A DNA stretch of 19,984 nucleotides from assembly GCA_013362295.1 (NCBI GenBank), contig JABFWJ010000070.1, positions 1-19,984 of the forward strand, given 5' to 3'. The stretch is from Thermoleophilia bacterium. Its GTDB lineage: Bacteria > Actinomycetota > Thermoleophilia > Gaiellales > Gaiellaceae. Below are positions 7,666 through 14,395 of this stretch, piece by piece; within the stretch, counting starts at the first letter, position 1, and each line of letters begins with the position of its first letter. A model generated the notes under the pieces. That model did no database searches and was not told the origin of the DNA. It saw only the letters and a program-made list of their open reading frames with translations. The translations under genes and the position numbers were made by a program.

Positions 7666-8898
7666 ATGCGTAGATTCGGCTTCACATCGATTGCGGCGGC
7701 GGCGTTGGCCGTGGCCGCAATCGCGGCGGCCGCTGTGTCGGCAGGCACGGCCGCGCAGGCCCCGATCAAGATCGGGATCTCGCTGCCGCTCACTGGTGAC
7801 TTTTCCGAGCCGGGCACGGCCGCTCTGCGCGGCTACCAGGTCTGGCAGCAGGTCGTCAATGCAAACGGTGGGCTGCTCGGCCGGAAGGTGCAGCTGATCG
7901 TCAAGGACGACCGGAGCGACCAGAACACAATCGTCTCCGACTACAACGCGCTCATCAACGAGAACAAGGTCGACCTGCTGCTCGGGACGTTCTCGTCGCT
8001 CCTCAACCTCCCGGCGTCGGCCGTCGCGGAAAAGTTCAAGATGGTGTACGTCGAGCCCGCCGGCGGGTCGCCGAAGATGTTCAACCGCGGGTTCCAGTAC
8101 CTCTTCTTCGCGCAGCAGGCGACCGCGCCGCACCAGGCCGACCTGTTCTCGAAGTGGGTCAAGAACCTGCCGCCGGCGCAGCGGCCGAAGACGGCGGCCT
8201 ACCCGACGCAGGACGATCCGTTCGCGGCCCCGGTCGTGGCCGGCGTCCAGTCGCAGCTCGAGAAGGCCGGCATCAAGACGGTCTACACGACGACGTACCC
8301 GCCCGCGACGACCGACTTCGACACGATTGCGAGCGCGATCAAGTCGAGCGGCGCGGACGTGGTCGTCCAGGGCGCGGTCTTCGACGACGGCGTCGGGCTG
8401 ATCCGGTCGATGAAGAAGGTCGGCTTCAACCCGAAGGCGCTGTTCCAGACGTCGGCTCCCTCCGAGGCGAAGGCGTTCACGGACGCGATCGGGGCCCAGA
8501 ACACGAACGGCATCTTCTACGCGGTCTCGTGGAGCCCCTCGGCGAAGGGCTCGAAGTACCCGCTGAACCAGCAGTTCCTCTCCACGTACAAGAAGAAGTT
8601 CAAGAGCAACCTGCCGGCGGAGGACTCGGCGGATGCATTCGCGGCCGCGCAGGTGCTCCAGACCGCGGTCTCGAAGGTGGGGAAGATCGACCAGGACGCG
8701 CTCAAGGACTGGCTGCACTCCCATCCGGTCCGGACGATCCTCGGGCCGCTCTCGTGGGACTCGACGGGCGCGCCGCGCCAGGCGTTCTTCCTCGCCCAGT
8801 GGCAGTGCGCAAAGGGGAAGTGCGCGTCGCAGATCGTCGCGCCGAAGGTCGTTGCGACGACGAAGACGATCGTGAATCCGAAGCCGGCGTGGAAGTAG
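7666..8898 (+). CDS. livK: ABC transporter substrate-binding protein, Leu/Ile/Val (LivK) family
   Basis: A 410-residue exported binding protein of the periplasmic-binding-protein-like I type used by branched-chain amino acid-type (HAAT) importers. An N-terminal signal peptide (basic MRR, then an Ala-rich hydrophobic stretch to about residue 32, likely cleaved near AQA) lacks a lipobox Cys. The mature protein starts IKIGISLPLTGDFSEPG, typical of the family, followed by NANGGLLGRKVQLIVKDD. A perfect AGGAGG (7656-7661) lies four bases before the ATG, the strongest ribosome-binding site in the operon, fitting the high expression needed for a binding protein. HAAT binding proteins also take amides, aromatic acids and other small acids, so the ligand is likely the pathway substrate rather than leucine. 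Confidence 0.93.
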   Translation: MRRFGFTSIAAAALAVAAIAAAAVSAGTAAQAPIKIGISLPLTGDFSEPGTAALRGYQVWQQVVNANGGLLGRKVQLIVKDDRSDQNTIVSDYNALINENKVDLLLGTFSSLLNLPASAVAEKFKMVYVEPAGGSPKMFNRGFQYLFFAQQATAPHQADLFSKWVKNLPPAQRPKTAAYPTQDDPFAAPVVAGVQSQLEKAGIKTVYTTTYPPATTDFDTIASAIKSSGADVVVQGAVFDDGVGLIRSMKKVGFNPKALFQTSAPSEAKAFTDAIGAQNTNGIFYAVSWSPSAKGSKYPLNQQFLSTYKKKFKSNLPAEDSADAFAAAQVLQTAVSKVGKIDQDALKDWLHSHPVRTILGPLSWDSTGAPRQAFFLAQWQCAKGKCASQIVAPKVVATTKTIVNPKPAWK

Positions 8899-8911
8899 CA
8901 CGTCCGATCCT

Positions 8912-8940
8912 GCCTGCGGGGGCCTCGCGCCCCCGCAGGC
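8912..8940 (+). promoter_or_regulatory. Intercistronic hairpin between livK and livH
   Basis: A perfect 12-bp GC-rich inverted repeat: GCCTGCGGGGGC (8912-8923) and GCCCCCGCAGGC (8929-8940), with loop CTCGC. It starts 13 bases after the livK stop and is not followed by a T-run, so it is unlikely to be a full intrinsic terminator. It probably stabilises the upstream mRNA against 3' exonucleases or partly attenuates transcription, giving more binding protein than permease. Confidence 0.75.
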
Positions 8941-8962
8941 GCCTGTTCGCGGGCCGCGCCGC

Positions 8963-9847
8963 GTGACCGGTTTCGTCCAGACGCTCGTCAACGGGCTGCT
9001 GCTGGGCGGGGTCTACGCGTTGGCGGCGTCGGGGCTGACGCTCGTGTTCGGCGTGATGAACGTGATCAACGTCGCCCACGGGGCAATGCTGATCCTCGCC
9101 GCGTACCTCACGTACACGATCTGGTCGCACACGGGGATCGACCCGATCCTGTCGATCCTGATCACGACGCCGATCATGTTCGGTTTCGGCTGGCTCCTCT
9201 ACCGGGTCGCGATCCGCCGCCTCGCGGGCACGGCAGCATCGATGTCGGTGCTGCTGACGTTCGCGATCGCACTGATGATCGAGGGCTCCCTCGGGCTCGT
9301 CTACCAGGGCACGTTCAAGTCGGTCACGCCGAGCTACTTCGACACGTCGATGCAGGTCGGCCCGATCTACGTGACCACTGCGCGGCTGTACGCCTGCGCC
9401 ACGGCGCTCGTGATCATCGTCTGTCTGTTCCTCGTGCTGACGAAGACCTGGGTCGGGCGCGCGATTCGCGCGTCGGCGCAGAACCCGCAGGTCGCGCGGT
9501 TGGTCGGCATCGACGTCAAGGCGGTCGCCGCGTTCGCGTTCGCGCTCGGTGTCGCGACGACGGGCGCGGGCGGTTCGCTGATCAGCGTGCTCTACCCGTT
9601 CCTGCCGGCGTCGCACTACCAGTGGATCTCGCGCCTGCTCGGCGTGATCGTCCTCGGCGGCATGGGCAGCCTGCCCGGCGCGGTGATCGGCGCGCTCGCG
9701 ATCGGCGTCGGCGAGACGATGACGACCGCGTACATCTCGCCCTCGTGGCAGACGGCGGTCCCGTACGTCGTGATCTTCGTCGTGCTCCTCGTCCGCCCGC
9801 AGGGGATCCTGGGCCGGCGCACCCGCCAGGACATCGTCACCGCATGA
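8963..9847 (+). CDS. livH: Branched-chain amino acid-type ABC transporter permease (LivH)
   Basis: A 294-residue polytopic inner-membrane permease of the LivH family, with about eight predicted hydrophobic segments. Signature sequences are NGLLLGGVYALAASGLTLVFG and MNVINVAHGAM near the N terminus, RAIRASAQNPQVARLVGID in the cytoplasmic loop that contacts the ATPases, and GVIVLGGMGSLPGAVIGAL near the C terminus. The GTG start at 8963 has no strong ribosome-binding site. The stop overlaps the next gene as ATGA, so LivM is coupled. It forms the heterodimeric channel with the LivM part of the next protein. Confidence 0.93.
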   Translation: MTGFVQTLVNGLLLGGVYALAASGLTLVFGVMNVINVAHGAMLILAAYLTYTIWSHTGIDPILSILITTPIMFGFGWLLYRVAIRRLAGTAASMSVLLTFAIALMIEGSLGLVYQGTFKSVTPSYFDTSMQVGPIYVTTARLYACATALVIIVCLFLVLTKTWVGRAIRASAQNPQVARLVGIDVKAVAAFAFALGVATTGAGGSLISVLYPFLPASHYQWISRLLGVIVLGGMGSLPGAVIGALAIGVGETMTTAYISPSWQTAVPYVVIFVVLLVRPQGILGRRTRQDIVTA

Positions 9848-11676
9848 GCATGCTGCGCGGTGTGAACGCGCTGCGCCGTATCAACGCGCTGCGCGCAGGC
9901 AGGCTGGCGTACGTGGGCGCGCTGATCCTGGCGACGGCCTGGCTGATCGTCTTCCCGCTCTACTCGCACAACATCTACTGGCAGGGGATCCTCTTCTTCA
10001 GCTTCCTGCTCGCGGTGATGGCGAGCGGGTGGAACATCATCTCCGGCTGGGCCGGCTACATCTCGCTCGGTCAGAGCGCGTTCATGGGGCTCGGCGCCTA
10101 CACGACGGCGCTGCTCACCCTCCACCTGCACCGGACGCCGTGGCTCTTCGTACCGGTCGGCGGCGTGCTGGCCGCGGCGGTCGCCGCCCTGCTCGGCGTC
10201 GTGATCATGCGGACGCGCGGGCATTCGTTCGTGATCATCACGATCGCGTTCCTCCTGATCCTCCAGCTGCTCGCCCTGAACCTGCGCGGGTTCACGGGTG
10301 GGTCGACCGGGCTGACGATGCCGATCACGACGTTCCCGCGCGACTGGCAGTACGCGCCGTTCTACTACGTGATGCTCGGGCTGCTCCTGCTGGCGATCGC
10401 GATGTCCTGGGCGATTCGGCGGACGAAGTTCGGCACCGGCCTGATCGCGATCCGCGAGGACGAGGACAAGGCGGGCGGCGTCGGGATCAACGCGCCGGTC
10501 TACAAGGTGCTCGCGTTCGCTGCGAGCGCCGTGCTGATCGGCGTCGCCGGCGGGGTCTACGCGTACTTCATCACCTTCGTCGACTACCGCGGCATGTTCA
10601 GCATCCAGTACGCGGTGCTGATCGTGCTCGCCGCGCTCCTCGGCGGGCGCGGGACGATCATGGGCCCTGTCCTCGGCGCGTTCGCCGTCCAGATCCTCCA
10701 GGACCAGGCGAACCAGCACTTCGGCTCGAGCCAGGCGAACATCGTCGTCTACGGCGCAGTGATGGCCGGCGTCGTCCTGTTCCTGCCCCGTGGGCTCGTC
10801 CCGTCGGTGGCGGAATGGGCGCGGACCTACGTCGCGCGGCGCGAGGAGGGACTCTCGGGGGCGATCGACCTCCGCCCGTCGGCCGTGCCCGCGGTGCGCG
10901 ACAGCGAGCCGGGCCCGGTGCTGCTCGAGGTAAAGGGCCTGACCAAGACCTTCGGCGGACTGCGCGCCGTCGACGACCTCTCGTTCTCCGTCCGCGAAGG
11001 GACGATCACCGGCCTGATCGGGCCGAACGGCTCGGGCAAGACGACGGCGTTCAACCTGATCGACGGAATGATGCGCAACGAGGGCGGCGAGGTCTGGCTC
11101 GCGGGCGAACAGGTCGACCGCCTGCCGCCGTGGTCGCGAGCGCACGCCGGGCTCGGCCGCACGTTCCAGATCACGCGTCTGTTCCGCGAGATGACCGTGC
11201 TCGAGAACGTCGTCGCGCCGCTCCGCGATTTCCGGTGGCGACAGCTGTTCGCGGACGCCGTCGCGGGCCACGAGGCCGAGCGCGCCGAGGAGCTGCTCGA
11301 GTTCGTCGGCATGCGTCGCTTCCGCGACGCGCAGGCGGCGGCGCTCTCGTACGGCCAGCAAAAGCTCGTCGAGCTCGCGCAGGTGCTGATGCTCGACCCC
11401 AAGGTGATCCTGCTCGACGAGCCGGCGGGCGGGATCAACCCGACGCTGATCGAGCGGCTCGTCGAGAAGATCCGCGAGCTGAACGCGATGGGCAAGACGT
11501 TCCTGATCGTCGAGCACAACATGCCGCTCGTGGCAGATCTCTGCGATCCCGTGATCGTGCTCGCGCGCGGTACGCGGATCGCGGAGGGGACGCCGGCGGA
11601 GATCCAGCGCGACCCGCTCGTGCTCGACGCCTACCTGGGCGAGGGTTGGGCGGTGGAGGAGGCGGTCGGTGCCTGA
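9844..11676 (+). CDS. livMG: Fused permease-ATPase: LivM domain joined to LivG domain
   Basis: A 610-residue fusion of the second HAAT permease and the first ATPase. Residues about 20-325 are LivM: multiple membrane helices, the SGWAGYISLGQSAFMGLGAY motif, and the IREDEDKAGGVGIN coupling loop. After a hydrophilic linker (about 326-357), residues 358-600 form LivG. Walker A is GPNGSGKTT (393-401), the signature is LSYGQ (501-505), Walker B is VILLDEP (521-527) and the switch His is H558. LSYGQ is the usual LivG variant. The ATG at 9844 overlaps the livH stop; upstream in-frame sequence belongs to livH. A 12-base sequence, AACGCGCTGCGC, recurs at 9865 and 9883, encoding NALR twice near the N terminus. 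The fusion fixes permease:ATPase stoichiometry. Confidence 0.93.
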   Translation: MSMLRGVNALRRINALRAGRLAYVGALILATAWLIVFPLYSHNIYWQGILFFSFLLAVMASGWNIISGWAGYISLGQSAFMGLGAYTTALLTLHLHRTPWLFVPVGGVLAAAVAALLGVVIMRTRGHSFVIITIAFLLILQLLALNLRGFTGGSTGLTMPITTFPRDWQYAPFYYVMLGLLLLAIAMSWAIRRTKFGTGLIAIREDEDKAGGVGINAPVYKVLAFAASAVLIGVAGGVYAYFITFVDYRGMFSIQYAVLIVLAALLGGRGTIMGPVLGAFAVQILQDQANQHFGSSQANIVVYGAVMAGVVLFLPRGLVPSVAEWARTYVARREEGLSGAIDLRPSAVPAVRDSEPGPVLLEVKGLTKTFGGLRAVDDLSFSVREGTITGLIGPNGSGKTTAFNLIDGMMRNEGGEVWLAGEQVDRLPPWSRAHAGLGRTFQITRLFREMTVLENVVAPLRDFRWRQLFADAVAGHEAERAEELLEFVGMRRFRDAQAAALSYGQQKLVELAQVLMLDPKVILLDEPAGGINPTLIERLVEKIRELNAMGKTFLIVEHNMPLVADLCDPVIVLARGTRIAEGTPAEIQRDPLVLDAYLGEGWAVEEAVGA

Positions 11677-12427
11677 CGACGGTGTGCTGATCTCGCTCCG
11701 CGACGTCTACTGCGGCTACGGCGGCGGCGACGTCCTGCAGGGGCTCGACCTCGACGTTCGCGCCGGCTCGATCACGTGCATCGTCGGGCCGAACGGCGCG
11801 GGCAAGTCGACCGTGCTGCGCGCCGTGTCGGGCCTCCTGCGCCCGCGGCTGGGAGCGATCGAGTTCGACGGCGCCGAGATCACGCGCGCGAGCTGTGTCG
11901 ACATCATCCGCCGCGGCATCGTGCAGGTGCCGCAGTCGAACGGCGTCTTCGCACAGATGACGCTGCGCGAGAACGTCCTCATGGGCGCGTATCCGCTGCG
12001 CCGGGAGCGCGAGACGACGCGCCGCCGGTACGCGGAGGTACGCGACCTCGTCCCGCTCCTCCGCGAGCGCGAAAACGAGCGCGCCGGCAACCTCTCGGGC
12101 GGTCAGCGACGGATGATCGAGTTCGCGCGCGCCCTCATGACCGATCCGAAGCTCGTGCTCCTCGACGAGCCGTCGCTCGGGCTCGACCCGAAGGCCCTGA
12201 AGGCCGTCTTCGACATGGTCGGGCTGATGAACGAGTCCGGAAAGACGATCGTCCTCGTCGAGCAGAACGTCCGGGTCGGCCTGAGCGTCGCGTCGCACGG
12301 CGTCGTGATGGAGAGCGGCCGCGTCCGGCTCGCCGGACCGGCGTCCGACATCGTCGGCAACCGCGAGGTCGCGGAGCTCTACCTCGGCGGCTCGTTGGGG
12401 ATCCACCACCACGCGCCCATCGCTTGA
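11669..12427 (+). CDS. livF: Branched-chain amino acid-type ABC transporter ATPase (LivF)
   Basis: A 252-residue ATPase of the LivF family that pairs with the LivG domain to power import. Walker A is GPNGAGKST (40-48), the Q-loop is near VPQSNGVFAQMT, the signature is LSGGQ (142-146), Walker B is LVLLDEP (162-168) and EQN (198-200) occupies the switch region. The switch His is replaced by Gln, as is common in LivF. The GTG start overlaps the livMG stop by eight bases and has GGAGGAGG (11655-11662) upstream. The C-terminal tail carries HHH (246-248). Standard length. Confidence 0.94.
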   Translation: MPDDGVLISLRDVYCGYGGGDVLQGLDLDVRAGSITCIVGPNGAGKSTVLRAVSGLLRPRLGAIEFDGAEITRASCVDIIRRGIVQVPQSNGVFAQMTLRENVLMGAYPLRRERETTRRRYAEVRDLVPLLRERENERAGNLSGGQRRMIEFARALMTDPKLVLLDEPSLGLDPKALKAVFDMVGLMNESGKTIVLVEQNVRVGLSVASHGVVMESGRVRLAGPASDIVGNREVAELYLGGSLGIHHHAPIA

Positions 12428-13326
12428 TCGTCGACGTGATTGCGCACGTCGTCGTGCCCGGCCTCGGCGCGACGGTCACGTGGGACGGCGATGCCCAGGT
12501 TGTCGAGCTCGACGGCCGGCGTATCCGATCCGCGGTGCGCGAGTTCGTCGCCGTCGACCGGATCCTCGCCGAGCAGGACCGTGCGGGGGTCGATCGGGTC
12601 GTGCTCTGCCCGTGGGTGCAGCTGCTCGGGCGTGAGCCGGCGCGGCAGAACGAGGCCCTTGCCGAGCTCGTCTCGGAGCGCGTCGCGTGCCTGGGCACGG
12701 CGCCGCTCGACGATCCCGACACGCTCGTCGCGGTGATGCGCGACGGCAGGCTCTCGGGCGTCGAGGTGCCCGCGTCGTTCGCGGGCGAATATCTCGGTGC
12801 CGACCGCTTCCGGCCCTTCTGGGCGGCGGCCGAGGAGACGGGCGCCCTCGTCTTCGTCCATCCGACGACGCGCGGCTTCGCGGCGCCGGTGTTCGACGAG
12901 CACTACCTCTGGAACACGCTCGGCAACCCGTTCGAGACCACGATCGCGGCCGCGCACATGGTGCTGCAGGGCGTGCTGGACGACCATCCGGCGCTGAAGG
13001 TGCTGCTCGCGCACGGCGGCGGTGCGGTGAGCGCGCTGCGCGGCCGGCTGGCGCATCACCAGGCGTTCGCGCCGCCGGGCCGGGACGTGCTCGCCGCGCT
13101 GCGAAGGTTCTACTACGACACCGTTGTCTTCGATCCGGGCGTGCTCGCCGCGCTCGTCGCCTTCGCGGGCGCGGACCGCGTGCTACTCGGCTCCGACTAC
13201 CCGTTCGACATGGGCGACGGCCGGCCGGCGGACGTGGTGCGCGCCGCGCGTCTACCTCGCGCGGACGAGCAGAAGGTGCTCGGCGGCAATGCGCTGCGCT
13301 TGTTGGGTCTCGAGGTTCCGGCGTGA
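12424..13326 (+). CDS. Amidohydrolase-2 family protein (ACMSD-like TIM barrel)
   Basis: A 300-residue TIM-barrel protein of the amidohydrolase-related family that includes aminocarboxymuconate-semialdehyde decarboxylase. Metal-site residues recognised are His8, His146 (FVHP), His197 (LLAHGGG) and Asp258 (LLGSDYP). The first His of the N-terminal HxH motif is Ile6 (D-V-I-A-H), so the zinc site is incomplete. The start is TTG at 12424, overlapping the livF stop as TTGA; the next start (GTG 12436) would remove Asp4 of the first strand. No clear ribosome-binding site is visible, so translation is probably coupled to livF. It is the last gene before a terminator. It could be a decarboxylase or C-N/C-C hydrolase acting on the imported compound; the function is not certain. 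Confidence 0.87.
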   Translation: MIVDVIAHVVVPGLGATVTWDGDAQVVELDGRRIRSAVREFVAVDRILAEQDRAGVDRVVLCPWVQLLGREPARQNEALAELVSERVACLGTAPLDDPDTLVAVMRDGRLSGVEVPASFAGEYLGADRFRPFWAAAEETGALVFVHPTTRGFAAPVFDEHYLWNTLGNPFETTIAAAHMVLQGVLDDHPALKVLLAHGGGAVSALRGRLAHHQAFAPPGRDVLAALRRFYYDTVVFDPGVLAALVAFAGADRVLLGSDYPFDMGDGRPADVVRAARLPRADEQKVLGGNALRLLGLEVPA

Positions 13327-13342
13327 CCGTTGTTCAGTCCCC

Positions 13343-13383
13343 GAGTCTGATTCGGCGCAGCCGAACCAGACTCGAGCTTTTCG
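13343..13383 (+). terminator. Intrinsic terminator of the plus-strand operon
   Basis: The inverted repeat GAGTCTGATTCGGC (13343-13356) and GCCGAACCAGACTC (13360-13373), loop GCA, has a 14-bp stem with one A-C mismatch. It is followed by GAGCTTTTCG. It lies 16 bases after the amidohydrolase stop and so closes the first operon. The T-run is short (four), so efficiency is uncertain. Confidence 0.72.
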
Positions 13384-13401
13384 CCCGGGCGCGACGACGC
13401 T

Positions 13402-13442
13402 TCGAAAGGCTCCAATCTGGTTCGCTTCGCGAATCAGGTTGG
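13402..13442 (-). terminator. Intrinsic terminator of the minus-strand CMD operon
   Basis: The arms CCAATCTGGTTCGC (13412-13425) and GCGAATCAGGTTGG (13429-13442), loop TTC, pair over 14 bp with two G-U type pairs. Reading the minus strand, the stem is followed by AGCCTTTCGA. The hairpin overlaps the stop codon (13434-13436) of the second CMD gene. Confidence 0.68.
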
Positions 13443-13802
13443 GCGGTCGGCCTGAGGGCCGGCGCCGAGCGTCTGCAGGAAGTGCGTCAACCCGAGCTCG
13501 AATCCGACGGCGCAGCCCAGGTCGACCAGCTCCTCCTCGCTGAAGAGCTCGTGCAGGCGCTCCCAGAGCTCGTCGTCGGCGCGGTCGGCGTCCCACACGA
13601 TCGCGTGCGCCCAGTCGAGCGCGGCGCGCTCGCGTCCGGAGTAGGCGTCGACGTCGACGGAATCGGGGTCGTCGACGTAGCGGAGCGCGAGCTCCTTGAC
13701 GTGCTGGTCGGCGATGCCGCTGCGCAGGACGCGCTCGCGGACGAAGCCCCACGTCTCGCGCGCGCCGTCGTGCAACGCGAACGGATCCCGGATGTGTGCC
13801 AT
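13434..13802 (-). CDS. Carboxymuconolactone decarboxylase-like (CMD/AhpD fold) protein lacking the redox motif
   Basis: A 122-residue small helical protein. Its C-terminal half (YSGRERAALDWAHAI, then LWERLHELFSEEELVDLG) lines up with the corresponding part of the upstream CMD gene (YTERQKVALQYTSNL, then FWARLREHFSEAEIVELG), so the two are paralogues. The helix that carries the CxxC/CxxU motif in the partner is deleted: HVKELALRYVDDPDSVDVDAY leads directly to the second half. Its only cysteine is in the late segment VDLGCAVGFE. The ATG directly abuts the upstream TAG (TAGATG), indicating co-translation. It may be a non-catalytic partner in a heteromer with the redox-active paralogue; that role is inference. 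Confidence 0.8.
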   Translation of the reverse strand: MAHIRDPFALHDGARETWGFVRERVLRSGIADQHVKELALRYVDDPDSVDVDAYSGRERAALDWAHAIVWDADRADDELWERLHELFSEEELVDLGCAVGFELGLTHFLQTLGAGPQADRPT

Positions 13803-14378
13803 CTACGCGGGAGCCTCCCTCGGCGCGAGCCCCGCCCCGGCGTCGGCGGGCAGCTCCTCGTGGCCGACGGCCCACGTCTTGATCACGCGCTGCTGGCCGA
13901 AGGTGAGTGCGACGAACGCGCCGAGCTCCACGATCTCCGCCTCGCTGAAGTGCTCTCGCAGCCGCGCCCAGAAGGCCTCGTCGACAGCCTCAGGGTTCCA
14001 GATCAGGTTGCTCGTGTACTGGAGCGCGACCTTCTGCCGCTCGGTGTAGCGCTCGGAGCCCTGGAAGTTGAGCAGCTCGGAATAGTGCGCCTCGGTCAGC
14101 TCCTCCCCCGCACGGAGGGAGCGTTGCGAGCCTCAGTAGTCGCAGCCGATCGTCTGGGAGACGTAGTTGCGGCAGAGCTCCTTGAGCGGGTGCTCGACGA
14201 GCCCGGCGCGGAAGATGCGCTCCCAGCCGCGCGAGAAGGCCTTCGCGACGTCCGGGACGTGGGAACGGATCGCCTGCGTCTCGGGGCGGGGCGTTCCGAA
14301 TCGCTCCGAATGCTCCATGTACGCGACGAGCTCGGGGTCGGTGAGCCGGTCGCGCGTGACGTAGCTGATGCGTGCCAC
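13803..14378 (-). CDS. Candidate selenoprotein: CMD/AhpD-like protein with CxxU motif (in-frame TGA at codon 82)
   Basis: Read with the TGA at 14133-14135 as selenocysteine, this gene encodes 191 residues of the carboxymuconolactone decarboxylase/AhpD-like family. The N-terminal part (MARISYVTRDRLTDPELVAY to LKELCRNYVSQTIGCDY) is followed by TGA-Gly-Ser-Gln-Arg-Ser. The frame is then open for 109 codons, including YTERQKVALQYTSNLIWNPEAVDEAFW and VALTFGQQRVIKTWAVG, and ends in TAG abutting the next ATG. The TGA replaces the second Cys of the CxxC redox motif (C79-D-Y-U82). GC-rich codon choice continues unchanged after the TGA, and a SECIS-like hairpin follows. Family members are thiol peroxidases or disulfide reductases; Sec would raise reactivity. 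Start is GTG at 14378. Alternatives are a nonsense mutation (TGC to TGA) or a sequencing error; no SelA/B/C/D genes are in view. Confidence 0.72.
14091..14135 (-). promoter_or_regulatory. Candidate bacterial SECIS element with its UGA
   Basis: On the minus strand the UGA (14135-14133) is followed by 19 nt and then a 5-nt apical loop, GUGCG (14113-14109). The 9-bp upper stem pairs GCUCCCUCC (14122-14114) with GGGG (14108-14105) and GGAGC (14103-14099), with A14104 bulged. A lower 4-bp stem, CUCG/CGAG (14130-14127 with 14094-14091), is separated by a 4x4 internal loop. Bacterial SECIS rules as I recall them (UGA-to-loop distance 16-37 nt, upper stem 4-16 bp, G within the first two loop positions) are all met. 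GC-rich DNA makes chance hairpins common, so this is supporting rather than decisive evidence. Confidence 0.6.
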
Positions 14379-14395
14379 GGCGGGGAATCGTAGCG
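14379..14395. promoter_or_regulatory. 17-bp divergent intergenic region with a candidate minus-strand -10 box
   Basis: Only 17 bases separate the GTG of the CMD selenoprotein candidate (minus) from the ATG of the alpha/beta hydrolase (plus). On the minus strand TACGAT (14393-14388) resembles a -10 box placed 10 bases before the GTG, consistent with a leaderless transcript; no convincing -35 is seen. On the plus strand GGGGA (14382-14386) is a weak ribosome-binding site for ATG 14396. The plus-strand promoter must lie inside the CMD gene and was not identified. Confidence 0.35.

Larger units (their letters stand above)
13343..13442. repeat. Pair of related palindromes in inverted orientation between convergent genes
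   Basis: The two terminators are diverged copies of one about 41-base element. Read 5' to 3' on their own strands, both contain CTGATTCG, a short variable centre, CGAACCAG, then a GAG-C-TTTCG tail. Even the stem mismatch position is shared (AT against CC in the core arms). This suggests duplication by inversion, or two insertions of one dispersed element, rather than independent origin. This 107-base gap between convergent genes (13327-13433) holds nothing else that I can see. Confidence 0.65.

Noticed and set aside
8912..8940. Full intrinsic terminator after livK
   Set aside because: No T-run follows the stem, and the permease and ATPase genes continue in the same direction with no visible new promoter.
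9622..9843. N-terminal extension of the LivM-LivG fusion
   Set aside because: This in-frame stretch overlaps livH and translates to Arg-rich sequence without membrane character. The ATG at 9844 with ATGA overlap is the natural start.
9865..9894. Repeated AACGCGCTGCGC as a regulatory direct repeat
   Set aside because: Two copies 18 bases apart inside the coding region, encoding NALR twice. This is probably a small in-frame duplication without regulatory meaning.
14133..14378. An 81-residue stand-alone truncated CMD protein
   Set aside because: It would end inside the active-site motif, while the same frame continues with good CMD sequence to a stop coupled to the next gene. Readthrough at the TGA explains the data better, though a nonsense mutation cannot be excluded.
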